A DNA stretch of 64,000 nucleotides from JAVBLP01 sp052034625. GTDB lineage: Bacteria > Elusimicrobiota > Endomicrobiia > Endomicrobiales > Endomicrobiaceae. Shown here piece by piece: positions 9,422-17,083 of this stretch; positions within the stretch are counted from its first letter, which is position 1; each line of letters begins with the position of its first letter. Under the pieces are notes generated by a model. The model saw only the letters and a program-made list of their open reading frames with translations. It did no database searches and was not told the DNA's origin. The position numbers were made by a program, and so were the translations under genes. The stretch is from contig JBPOII010000005.1 of NCBI GenBank assembly GCA_052034625.1, positions 16,161-80,160 of the forward strand, written 5' to 3'.

Positions 9422-10966
9422 CTACTGATTTTTTTCGAAAGATTCGACGAAACTATCCATCTTTTTCTGCACATCTCTAAACGAATCTTCTGTTACAATT
9501 TCATAATTTTCAGCTTGTTTGTTCTTTTTATATATATTTATATTAAAGTGAAGTTTTCCTGAGCGTTTCTCTACACTTCCTGAAATAATCATATCAGCAT
9601 TTGAATCTTTCCATATTTCTTTAGCTGACTTTTCATCAAGAGCTCCGACAACAGGTGAAATGCGGTTGATTTCAAACTTATCCAAAACCTTGGAACTTCC
9701 GTTTTCGGTAATTGATTTCCTTAGAATCTGAGTGAAAGCATTTACTTCACTTTCTGGCAATTTGTCAGAGTGGAGATCCATAACTGCAACAATTCCGGTC
9801 TTTTCTTTTACCTGAATAATTTCATCCTCTTCCTCATAAACACCGGATCTAAACCCATAGCGTTCAAAATCATCGTTTTCTTCTTCGCCGACCGCTGGAG
9901 TTTCATTTTGGACGCTCTTTACCTGCAGCACAATACTTTCTGCTACGGGTAAAGGCTTAGAAATTTCCTCTCTCTCTTTTGATTTTTCTTTAATTTCTTT
10001 TTCGGGTTTTTCTTCATTTACGGCATAGCCGAACTTAATGCCGAGAGAAGCTCTGTGAGATTCGCCAAGATCACCGCTTGGAGAAAATGTATAATCAAAA
10101 GTCCAATCTTTGAATCTTGCACCAAAGCCGGCATTTATGCCGCCAAAACCGGGAACATTTTTCTGTTTGCCGTCATAACCTAACCTTAAACTTATATTTG
10201 TTTCTTCATTAGCTTTTAGCTCGTATTCTGCACCCATAGTAGGAAAAACATCATTATCGGAAGGAAAATTTATATCCGCTGAAAGCAAAAAAGCATCAAA
10301 AAACCGTTTTGAAGCTCCAAACTTAAACATTACAGGAAGCGATTCACTTTCTCTATTGTATTTTATATCAGTACCGACATTTTGGAGAACAGCTCCGAAA
10401 GAAGTAGTTTCATCATTTAAAGTGTAAATTGCTCCGATATCAAATGCCGCAGCTGAAGCTGAAGCTGATATTATAGAATAAATATATTTAAAGCTCGCAC
10501 CATAGTCAATTATTCCGTATTCTTCTACAAACACACTTCCGGCATATGATAAATAGACAGCAAACTCATACGGCGAAAAAGTATTCCCCGTAAAATTCCC
10601 CAAACTGTCAGTCTCATCAATATCCCCGTATGAAAGATGTTGTATAGCAATACCGAAAACACCGTATTCAGGAGTAGGCAAAGCAAATGATGCCCACTTA
10701 TAAGCAATATCTTCAAAAGATGATGAATACATAAAAGAAATTTCTTTTTTTAATATGGTGGCAAGCCCTGCCGGGTTCCAGTACATCATATCGGAAGCAC
10801 CATCAGTAACAGAAGTATAAGCATTACCCATACCTATTGCCCTTGCGCCTACAGGCATTTTAAGAAAAGCCGCTGCCCTCGTACCAACATCCGATCTTGA
10901 AAAAGCCGATTCGGCAATTATAGGAACCGTTAAGCAAATGATAAGAGACAGCAGTAATTTTTTCAT
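9422..10966 (-). CDS. PorV/PorQ-family (UPF0164) outer-membrane barrel fused to a CsgG/TolB-N-like domain
   Basis: 514 residues counted from the ATG at 10966, which has GGAGC upstream, a clean signal peptide (MKKLLLSLIICL...) and overlaps the preceding stop as ATGA; longer in-frame starts lack these. Residues ~20-330 match the UPF0164/PorV pattern: GTRAAAFLKMPVGARAIGMG, DGASDMMYWNPAGLA, then alternating strands. After a charged, low-complexity linker (~330-400) the last ~115 residues read IAVMDLHSDKLPESEVNAFT ... ADMIISGSVE, resembling the CsgG/TolB-N type periplasmic fold. PorV relatives are outer-membrane shuttles or channels; the fused tail would lie in the periplasm if the barrel is inserted. 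Exact role unknown. Confidence 0.85.
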   Translation of the reverse strand: MKKLLLSLIICLTVPIIAESAFSRSDVGTRAAAFLKMPVGARAIGMGNAYTSVTDGASDMMYWNPAGLATILKKEISFMYSSSFEDIAYKWASFALPTPEYGVFGIAIQHLSYGDIDETDSLGNFTGNTFSPYEFAVYLSYAGSVFVEEYGIIDYGASFKYIYSIISASASAAAFDIGAIYTLNDETTSFGAVLQNVGTDIKYNRESESLPVMFKFGASKRFFDAFLLSADINFPSDNDVFPTMGAEYELKANEETNISLRLGYDGKQKNVPGFGGINAGFGARFKDWTFDYTFSPSGDLGESHRASLGIKFGYAVNEEKPEKEIKEKSKEREEISKPLPVAESIVLQVKSVQNETPAVGEEENDDFERYGFRSGVYEEEDEIIQVKEKTGIVAVMDLHSDKLPESEVNAFTQILRKSITENGSSKVLDKFEINRISPVVGALDEKSAKEIWKDSNADMIISGSVEKRSGKLHFNINIYKKNKQAENYEIVTEDSFRDVQKKMDSFVESFEKNQ

Positions 10967-11421
10967 CTTTTTATAAGCTCCGAATTTATTTTTATTATGC
11001 ATTTCTTTACCGGAGAATTTCCGCATAAAGGAGCATGGGCATCTTCCGGAAAAAATAAAGAAAAATGCCTTTCATTAAGCCTTATATTAAAATCAGGTTT
11101 GTCATTATAGAATGCAATATCTTTTTTTTGATTATAATCAATATAGATATCCTTACAATCAATTAGGCTTTTCCATCCGATTATGTCATAACCATCAATA
11201 ATATACTGTAAATCTATATATTTTCTATGGACTTCAAGCTTTTGGTCATTTCTGGGTTTAGGCAACGAAGTTTCAACAATTGCATACATATCATCGCTGA
11301 TTTGATATTTTTTTTCTGAAGATAATTTATTTATATTATCCTTAATAAAATTATGAGCTTTCTCAAGAGAAGAAAGGTTATTAAAATACAAACCTATATT
11401 TTTTATATTGTCTGTAATCAT
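10963..11421 (-). CDS. YhcH/YjgK/YiaL family cupin-like protein
   Basis: 152 residues, normal family length. Shows LEVHRKYIDLQYIIDG and FFPEDAHAP, the two segments carrying the metal-binding Glu/His residues of the YhcH/YjgK/YiaL (DUF386) beta-sandwich family. Some members sit in sialic-acid or sugar operons or are called beta-galactosidase subunit beta; the true reaction here is unknown. It is translationally coupled (4-base overlap) to the PorV-like gene, an unexpected partner for a cytosolic cupin, and is driven by a readable promoter in the divergent gap upstream. Confidence 0.85.
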   Translation of the reverse strand: MITDNIKNIGLYFNNLSSLEKAHNFIKDNINKLSSEKKYQISDDMYAIVETSLPKPRNDQKLEVHRKYIDLQYIIDGYDIIGWKSLIDCKDIYIDYNQKKDIAFYNDKPDFNIRLNERHFSLFFPEDAHAPLCGNSPVKKCIIKINSELIKR

Positions 11422-11449
11422 AATTTCCTATTGTGCAACTGTTTGAAGA

Positions 11450-11478
11450 ATTATACAATATTAATGGTATTTCAGCAA
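11450..11478 (-). promoter_or_regulatory. Sigma-70-type promoter of the YhcH/PorV operon
   Basis: On the minus strand TTGCTG (11478-11473) and TATAAT (11455-11450) are separated by 17 bases. The predicted start lies about 22 bases before the YhcH gene. The gap is shared with the divergent nitroreductase gene, whose own promoter is less clear. Confidence 0.6.
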
Positions 11479-11510
11479 AAATTTTTCAAGCCTTTTAAGG
11501 AGAAAATAAA

Positions 11511-12131
11511 ATGAAAATCAGCTTACACACATTATTTACATTATCATTATGTCTGACAGTTGCTCTTTTTTCAAGTTTTGTTCTGCCTGATATCGCAGCA
11601 GCAGACAAGGATATTAAAATCTTTTCTTTGCCGGCACCTGAAAAAACAGGCGGCAAACCTCTAATGGAAGCTTTAAATGAACGAAAAACAAATAGGAATA
11701 TAAGTTCAAATAAAATAAGCGATCAAGAGCTCAGCAATCTTTTATGGGCTGTCTGGGGAATCAATAGAAGCGACGGCAAAAGAACTGCACCTACAGCAAT
11801 GAACAGACAAAGTATTGAAGTTTATGTCGTGCTTGAAAGCGGAGTATGGCTTTATGATGCAAAAAAGAATGAACTTGTTTTAGCTATAGCAGGCGATGAA
11901 AGATCTAAAATTTCAAATACTGCCGTAACACTTTTATATACGGCTCCGGCAAATGACAAGTTTTCAGCTATGCATATCGGATCTCTTTATCAGAATGCCG
12001 GTTTATATTGTGCTTCCGCAGGACTTGCCAATGTCGTGAAAGCAAGCGGAATAGATGCACTGAAAGATATTTTAAAATTACCGAAAGGTTATGAAGTTTT
12101 CATAATACAATCAATAGGATATCCAAAATAA
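11511..12131 (+). CDS. Exported SagB/nitroreductase-family protein
   Basis: 206 residues with an N-terminal signal peptide (hydrophobic stretch ~10-27, cleavage near AAADK). The mature part begins MEALNERKTNRNIS and continues ISDQELSNLLWAVWGINR, the FMN-phosphate-binding start of SagB-type nitroreductases; SIGYP near the end matches the family C-terminus. Such proteins use FMN for reductive or dehydrogenation chemistry; a nitro substrate should not be assumed. Export to the periplasm is unusual for a cofactor-binding flavoprotein. AAGGAG precedes the ATG. It stands alone between divergent and tRNA units. Confidence 0.85.
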   Translation: MKISLHTLFTLSLCLTVALFSSFVLPDIAAADKDIKIFSLPAPEKTGGKPLMEALNERKTNRNISSNKISDQELSNLLWAVWGINRSDGKRTAPTAMNRQSIEVYVVLESGVWLYDAKKNELVLAIAGDERSKISNTAVTLLYTAPANDKFSAMHIGSLYQNAGLYCASAGLANVVKASGIDALKDILKLPKGYEVFIIQSIGYPK

Positions 12132-12155
12132 AAAAACGACCTGATTTAAGGTCGT
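12131..12155 (-). terminator. Intrinsic terminator of the initiator tRNA unit
   Basis: Stem ACGACCT (12136-12142) pairs with AGGTCGT (12149-12155) around a six-base loop. Read on the minus strand it is followed by seven T, so it terminates the tRNA transcript; read on the plus strand the T-tract is weak, though it may also stop the nitroreductase mRNA. Confidence 0.8.
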
Positions 12156-12172
12156 CTGTTATAAGTTCTATA

Positions 12173-12246
12173 TTGCGGGGGCAGGATTTGAACCTGCGGC
12201 CTTCAGGTTATGAGCCTGACGAGCTACCGAGCTGCTCCACCCCGCG
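12173..12246 (-). tRNA. Initiator tRNA-fMet (CAT)
   Basis: A 74-base cloverleaf starting CGCGGGG and ending CCCCGCAA. The unpaired C1-A72 and the CTCATAA anticodon loop (anticodon CAT) are initiator features. The D arm GAGCAGCTCGGTAGCTC and the TTCAAAT T-loop are intact. The 3' CCA is not encoded, so CCA addition is needed. It has its own consensus promoter and a terminator. Confidence 0.93.
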
Positions 12247-12265
12247 ATTTATTTTAATAAAAAGG

Positions 12266-12294
12266 ATTATATCAATATTTCTATTTTTTGTCAA
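12266..12294 (-). promoter_or_regulatory. Consensus sigma-70 promoter of tRNA-fMet
   Basis: On the minus strand the two hexamers are the exact consensus, TTGACA (12294-12289) and TATAAT (12271-12266), with a 17-base spacer. The predicted start is about 13 bases before the mature tRNA 5' end. Confidence 0.88.
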
Positions 12295-12313
12295 ACTTAT
12301 TAGTTCAAGGGTA

Positions 12314-12353
12314 TTGCTTACTTAGGCCAGCCTTACTTTTAGAAAGTAAGCAA
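12314..12353. repeat. Nested inverted repeat in an intergenic repeat mosaic
   Basis: TTGCTTACTT (12314-12323) pairs perfectly with AAGTAAGCAA (12344-12353); a second nested hairpin CTTACTTT-TAG-AAAGTAAG occupies 12332-12350. So one right arm can pair with either of two left arms. No T-tract follows, so it is not a simple terminator. The whole gap 12247-12572 contains no gene I can support; it is made of this element, the two repeats listed next, and a promoter. Confidence 0.65.
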
Positions 12354-12417
12354 ATCGCCGCCTCGTTTGCATTCGTTTGAAAATATTTCTCGGTTTGCGA
12401 ACTGCCCCGGCAGGGTC

Positions 12418-12442
12418 ATCCCCGAAATCCGTAATCGGGGAT
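12418..12442. repeat. Palindromic intergenic element
   Basis: ATCCCCGA (12418-12425) and TCGGGGAT (12435-12442) form a perfect 8-bp stem around a nine-base loop. It is GC-rich against an AT-rich background and lacks a T-tract. Similar short palindromes are typical of dispersed bacterial intergenic repeats; I see only this copy here. Confidence 0.55.
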
Positions 12443-12468
12443 CCATTTTGTCTTTTTCATTGCTGTTT

Positions 12469-12491
12469 ATTCGTAATTCGTCATTAGTAAT
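12469..12491 (-). repeat. Dispersed intergenic repeat, copy A
   Basis: Read on the minus strand this 23-base block differs at one position from the block at 48470-48492. Both are built from repeated AATTACGAAT/ACTAATGAC words and lie in gene-free DNA. The flanking bases (12492-12525) continue the same theme with further TTCGT-containing words. Confidence 0.6.
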
Positions 12492-12534
12492 TCGTATTTG
12501 TAGTTATAAGTTCGTCATTCATAATTGTTTTAAT

Positions 12535-12563
12535 TTGACCCATTCCTAAAAATTTGCTAAATT
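12535..12563 (+). promoter_or_regulatory. Promoter of the GT9 operon, predicting a near-leaderless mRNA
   Basis: TTGACC (12535-12540) and TAAATT (12558-12563) are spaced by 17 bases. Transcription starting about seven bases downstream would begin near 12570, only about three bases before the ATG at 12573, and no Shine-Dalgarno sequence precedes that ATG. Confidence 0.6.
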
Positions 12564-12572
12564 TACTGAATT

Positions 12573-13706
12573 ATGAATGAAAAATTTAAAGTTTACACTG
12601 ATTGTAAACATTTTCCCCTTGACCGCCCATGCATTTACCAAAAAAACAACAATATGTGCTGTCCTGAATGTAAAGATTATGTAAAAATATCAAAAGGCAC
12701 AGACATAAAACGCATTCTTATAATAAAGTTGGGGGCGATGGGTGATGTTTTAAGGACAACTTTCCTGCTTCAAGGGCTTAAAGAGATCTACCCGGAAAGT
12801 TTTATTTCATGGATAGTAAGCGGAAAAAATGCCGAAGTCCTTGAAGGAAATAAATTATTAAATGAGATCATCATAAACAATGAGAAAACTTCTGAATACC
12901 TTATCAATAATTACTTTAATATAGTAATAAACCTTGATCTCGCACCGGAAAGCCTTGCACTTGCAAAACTTTCAAATAAACAAAAAACATTTGGATACTC
13001 CGTCGACGAAACAAGAAATATAATTTCATCAAATTCTTTTGCGCAAGATTGGCTTAAAATGAGTGCTTATGATGAACTAAAAAAAGCAAACACCCAAACT
13101 TATCAGTATTGGATGTCAAAAATAACCGAGATACCCAAAGACAATTATGAGATTATCGTTCCGTTAAAAGAATCTTCGCTTGCAAAAGCTGAAACTTTTT
13201 TAAAAGAAAAGAATATATCTACCGATAAAAAAATAATCGGCATAAATCCGGGTGCCGGAAAAAGATGGAAACTTAAAAAATGGCGCACAGATGGTTTTAT
13301 TGAGGTTGCAAAATACTTTTCTTCCAAAGAGCATATTATTTTACTCTTAGGCGGAAAAGAAGATGAAGAAGATATAAATGCAATATTAAAAGAAAATCTT
13401 CAAAATGTTTTTTCTACCGGAACATCGCATCCCGTTGCTGATTTTTTCGCAATGATAAATCTTTGTGATATTATACTCTGCGGCGATACAATGGCTTTAC
13501 ATGCCGCCGCCGGACTTAAAAAAAGCATTGTAGCACTTTTTGGGCCAACATCTCTTCCTGAGATTGAAGTTTACGGCAGAGGAACTAAGATACAATCATC
13601 AAAAGACTGCATAAGCTGCTATAGACAGGAATGTGATATAGAAAATAACTGTATGGATGCAATATCCGCAAAAGAAGTTATAGACGCTATAGAAAAATAC
13701 ATATAA
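12573..13706 (+). CDS. Glycosyltransferase family 9 (heptosyltransferase-like)
   Basis: 377 residues. After an N-terminal segment with four cysteines (CIYQ...CCPEC, about residues 20-33) that could bind metal, the GT9 start RILIIKLGAMGDVLRTTFLL appears near residue 45, and the second Rossmann half carries GINPGAGKRWKLKKW and ILCGDTMALHAAAGLKK. The C-terminal cysteine cluster CISCYRQECDIENNC is common in this family. GT9 enzymes add heptose from ADP-heptose to the LPS core at the inner membrane; the sugar here is not proven. First gene of a three-gene plus-strand operon. No ribosome binding site is visible. Confidence 0.88.
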   Translation: MNEKFKVYTDCKHFPLDRPCIYQKNNNMCCPECKDYVKISKGTDIKRILIIKLGAMGDVLRTTFLLQGLKEIYPESFISWIVSGKNAEVLEGNKLLNEIIINNEKTSEYLINNYFNIVINLDLAPESLALAKLSNKQKTFGYSVDETRNIISSNSFAQDWLKMSAYDELKKANTQTYQYWMSKITEIPKDNYEIIVPLKESSLAKAETFLKEKNISTDKKIIGINPGAGKRWKLKKWRTDGFIEVAKYFSSKEHIILLLGGKEDEEDINAILKENLQNVFSTGTSHPVADFFAMINLCDIILCGDTMALHAAAGLKKSIVALFGPTSLPEIEVYGRGTKIQSSKDCISCYRQECDIENNCMDAISAKEVIDAIEKYI

Positions 13707-13715
13707 GAGGCAAAA

Positions 13716-14414
13716 ATGGAAACAGTTGTAATGATACCGACTTATAATGAAGCTTCAAATATAAAGCAGGTCATCAATGACATTTTAAACTGCGGCATAG
13801 ATACAGATGTACTTGTCGTAGACGATATGTCCCCCGACTGTACATATAAAATAGTTGAAGAAATGTCCAAGACCAATCCCAAAGTACATCTTCTCCTCAG
13901 GAAAGAAAATAGAGGCAGAGGATATGCAGGTAAAGACGGCTTTAAAAAAGCTATTGAAATGGGCGCAAAATATATAGTCGAAATGGATGGTGACGGCTCT
14001 CATTCTCCAAAATATATTCCGGGTTTCAGAGAAACTATAAACAACTGCGATGTTGTGATAGGTTCAAGATATGTTAAAGGCGGCAAAGATGAAAATAGAA
14101 CATTGCTTCGCCAGGTAGTCAGTAATCTTTCCAGATGGTATCTTGCATTTATTCTATGCGTAAAAGTTAAAGATGCGACTTCTGGATTCAGGATGTTTAA
14201 AAGAGAAGTTCTCAAAACTTTTGTTGATAAGCTGAAAGCCAGTGACCCTTTTATCGTTTCGGAAGTACTTTATCATGTCAGAAAAAATAAATTCACAATT
14301 AAAGAATACCCTATAGAGTTTCTATCCAGAATATCAGGCGAATCAAAACTGCATCCTTGGACTCTTATAAAATATCTTTTCAAAGTTTTAAAATTAAGAA
14401 TTACGGGTAAATAA
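13716..14414 (+). CDS. Polyprenyl-phosphate glycosyltransferase, DPM1-like (GT2)
   Basis: 232 residues, a minimal DPM1-type GT-A domain without membrane helices. PTYNEASNI (8-16), VVDDMSPDCT (~34-43) and EMDGDGSHSP (~88-97) form the nucleotide-sugar and metal site; RISGESKLHPW near the end matches DPM synthases. It likely transfers a sugar from a nucleotide donor to undecaprenyl phosphate on the cytosolic face. GAGG precedes the ATG. It lies 9 bases after the GT9 gene and 3 bases before the GT-C/PAP2 gene, which would use the product. Confidence 0.9.
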   Translation: METVVMIPTYNEASNIKQVINDILNCGIDTDVLVVDDMSPDCTYKIVEEMSKTNPKVHLLLRKENRGRGYAGKDGFKKAIEMGAKYIVEMDGDGSHSPKYIPGFRETINNCDVVIGSRYVKGGKDENRTLLRQVVSNLSRWYLAFILCVKVKDATSGFRMFKREVLKTFVDKLKASDPFIVSEVLYHVRKNKFTIKEYPIEFLSRISGESKLHPWTLIKYLFKVLKLRITGK

Positions 14415-14417
14415 TCA

Positions 14418-16544
14418 ATGAATTATAAACTCTGGTTTTGGGCAGTTAATATTTTCACCGCATTTTTAAGACTTTTATTTATAGGCAGAGTTGGACTTAC
14501 CGTTGACGAAGCTCATTATTGGGTATATACAAAATTTCTCTCTCTTTCATATTTTGATCATCCTCCTCTTATCGCATATATAATAAAATTATCTACATTG
14601 ATATTTGGCAATACAGAATTTGCCGTGCGTTTTCCTGCAGTACTTATCTTCTTCTTTACCTGTTGGATATTTTATATATGTGTTGAAAAACTTTATAATG
14701 CAAGAACTGCTTTTACAGGCGTAGTATTATTGAATGTTCTGCCTGTATTTTCTTTTTTAGGTTCTGTTATATCTATTCCTGATTCCCCATTGGCACTTTG
14801 CTGGATGCTTGCTTTTCTCATTTTTATAAAGATCTTAGAAACAAACAATAAAAATTATTGGTATTTACTTGGTATGATCACCGGTTTTGCAATGATTGCA
14901 AAATACAATGCCGTTATGATCCCTGCATCAATTGCATTATTCTTAATATTTTCCCCTAAACACAGATTCTGGTTTACTAAAAAAGAGCCGTATTTAGCAC
15001 TAATTATAACTTTTATAATCTTTACTCCGATAATTTTATGGAACATAGAAAATAATTGGGCATCGTTTGGTTTTCAACTAAGACATGGATTTGGAAGTTC
15101 GGCACCTAAATTCTCATTTACATTATTTGGACAATCAATTGGTGCACAGGCAGGCTATGTATCACCGCCGATATTTATAATTTTTATTGCGGCGGCTTAT
15201 TTGTGTGTAAAAGAAGCATATACGAAAAAAGACCGTACGGCATTGCTTATATCATGCTTTTCTCTTCCTATTCTCATATTTTTTAATCTTATTGCCACAT
15301 TCAATGAAATACTTCCGCATTGGCCTGCTATGGGCTACCTCATACTTTCCATATATGTGGCACATATAACTTTAAAATATTGGGAAGTAAAATGGTTTAG
15401 AATATATACAATAATTGCCTGGGCATTAACTATCTTTTTGGTATTATTTGCAACTTTCCACATAATGTATAAAATAGTGCCTATTGAAAAATTCCTTCCT
15501 AAAGAACAGGTTGAAAAGGTCAGATACGGAATTCCTGAACCTGAAAGGATAGATATTACAAATGATGTTTTTGGTTGGAAAGAGATAGGCGATGAAATAA
15601 GACGCATAATGGACACATATCCGCCCAAATCAAAACCTTTTATATTCACACATAAAGGATATCTTGCAAGCCAGTTGGCTTTTGCTGTACCCGAATACAG
15701 AGTATTTTGTTTCAGCGACAGAATAGATGCTTATGATCTGTGGCAAAGAGATCTAAGACCTCTCAGAAATAAAAATGCCATTTTTATATGCAATGATTAT
15801 TTTTTCTATGATCCGCAGAAGAAATACGGCGAAGCATTTTCTTCCTATAATGAAATAAAGATTTTTCCTGTATACAGAAACGGAATTAAAATAAGGAATT
15901 TCTTTTTTACTGAATGCACAAGATTTAAACCGATAAATCTTCCTGAAAGGTATACATCAAACTTACTTGGACCAAAAAAAGATGTAGGCAAAGAACTTAT
16001 AAAATTTGATCATGCCGTATTCAAATTTATTAACAGCACTATGCATAATACTGTTCTTGATTTTTATATGTCGGTAGTATCTTTTTGCGATTCTAAAAGT
16101 TTTAATCTGGGCTTAATAACAATGCTGATAGTCGCCATAGCAATTATGTGGAATAATACAAGAGACAGATTCTGGACAAATATAGCACTTCTGATCAGTA
16201 TACTTGCCATATCCGGTCTTGTATCTTACTTTCTTAAAAACTACTTTGAGCGCTACCGTCCTTTACGGGTTTTCGGAGATGAAAATGTAAATTTCTTTTA
16301 TGAACAGCTCCACAAAAAATCATTCCCTTCAGGACATACTCTATCAGCATTTTCAATATGCGTATTTATGCTGATGACAGTAAGAAAATATTGGTATTGG
16401 TATATTATCCTTGCTTTTGGAATGGGTTTCGAAAGAATATATGTCGGAAGCCATTTTCCGTCAGATGTGCTTGCCGGAGCATTTATAGGCTCTCTTATTG
16501 CTTATATTATGGTAAAGCTGTTTAAAAAATATTCTAAAATTTAA
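14418..16544 (+). CDS. GT-C (ArnT/PMT-like) glycosyltransferase fused to a PAP2 phosphatase
   Basis: 708 residues. The N-terminal ~500 residues form a multi-pass ArnT/PMT-type GT-C module; the first periplasmic loop has LTVDEAHYW and SYFDHPPLIAY, with the catalytic Asp/Glu. From ~530 a PAP2 domain follows with all three motifs: K607...R614-P615, PSGH at 637-640, and ERIYVGSH with H679 and D683. GT-C enzymes transfer sugar from polyprenyl phosphate to lipid or protein on the periplasmic face; PAP2 enzymes hydrolyse lipid phosphates there. The pair on one chain suggests coupled transfer and carrier processing, or two steps of lipid A modification. It ends 11 bases inside the convergent flavin reductase gene. 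Confidence 0.9.
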   Translation: MNYKLWFWAVNIFTAFLRLLFIGRVGLTVDEAHYWVYTKFLSLSYFDHPPLIAYIIKLSTLIFGNTEFAVRFPAVLIFFFTCWIFYICVEKLYNARTAFTGVVLLNVLPVFSFLGSVISIPDSPLALCWMLAFLIFIKILETNNKNYWYLLGMITGFAMIAKYNAVMIPASIALFLIFSPKHRFWFTKKEPYLALIITFIIFTPIILWNIENNWASFGFQLRHGFGSSAPKFSFTLFGQSIGAQAGYVSPPIFIIFIAAAYLCVKEAYTKKDRTALLISCFSLPILIFFNLIATFNEILPHWPAMGYLILSIYVAHITLKYWEVKWFRIYTIIAWALTIFLVLFATFHIMYKIVPIEKFLPKEQVEKVRYGIPEPERIDITNDVFGWKEIGDEIRRIMDTYPPKSKPFIFTHKGYLASQLAFAVPEYRVFCFSDRIDAYDLWQRDLRPLRNKNAIFICNDYFFYDPQKKYGEAFSSYNEIKIFPVYRNGIKIRNFFFTECTRFKPINLPERYTSNLLGPKKDVGKELIKFDHAVFKFINSTMHNTVLDFYMSVVSFCDSKSFNLGLITMLIVAIAIMWNNTRDRFWTNIALLISILAISGLVSYFLKNYFERYRPLRVFGDENVNFFYEQLHKKSFPSGHTLSAFSICVFMLMTVRKYWYWYIILAFGMGFERIYVGSHFPSDVLAGAFIGSLIAYIMVKLFKKYSKI

Positions 16545-17073
16545 ATCTTTTTCCCAAAGAAGCGCCGTACATATTGCCTACACTGTGTATAGTTCTGAAT
16601 TTATCGGTTATCCAGCTTCCGTCAAAAAAATCTTCTTTTACTTTCGCATACAAGACATCAGCGACTATCATATCAACTCCCGAATATTCATGATCGTCTT
16701 TTAACCTGCACTCAAGATATCCTGCACAATTCTTAGCCATAATGGAATTTATTTTTTGACACTTTTCATAATATATACCGAAAGAATCAAACTTATCCCC
16801 TTTTCTTCCTGATATGCTTCCGCACTTTAAAACAATATCCAGCATATCCATATCAGGGATATTTATGCAAAAATCTTTATTCTTAAGTATTAAATCAGTA
16901 ATAAAATGATTGCTGTCCAGCGCTATAGCAATAATAGGCGGTTCATCATTTACAGGCATATTCCATGCAACAGGCGTTATACCTTTAACCTTTTCATTGC
17001 CGGCAGAAATAAGCACACAACTGCCTGTATTTATAAGCCTTACGGCTTCCGTTAACATAATTTCTTTATACAT
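16534..17073 (-). CDS. Flavin reductase-like FMN-binding split-barrel protein
   Basis: 179 residues of the flavoredoxin/flavin-reductase family: SCVLISAGN, GITPVAWNMPVN and PPIIAIALDSNHFITDLI build the FMN-binding split barrel, and CRLKDDHEYSGVDMIVADV is a typical later segment. Likely a cytosolic NAD(P)H- or ferredoxin-linked flavin reductase; partner unknown. AGGAG lies before the ATG. It follows uvrB by 10 bases and is the last gene of the large cell-wall operon, overlapping the convergent GT-C/PAP2 gene by 11 bases. Confidence 0.87.
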   Translation of the reverse strand: MYKEIMLTEAVRLINTGSCVLISAGNEKVKGITPVAWNMPVNDEPPIIAIALDSNHFITDLILKNKDFCINIPDMDMLDIVLKCGSISGRKGDKFDSFGIYYEKCQKINSIMAKNCAGYLECRLKDDHEYSGVDMIVADVLYAKVKEDFFDGSWITDKFRTIHSVGNMYGASLGKRFKF

Positions 17074-17083
17074 ACACTTCTCC

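Noticed and set aside
12367..12549. Sixty-codon plus-strand frame in the tRNA-GT9 gap
   Set aside because: It lies wholly in repeats and palindromes, has no ribosome binding site and no family resemblance.
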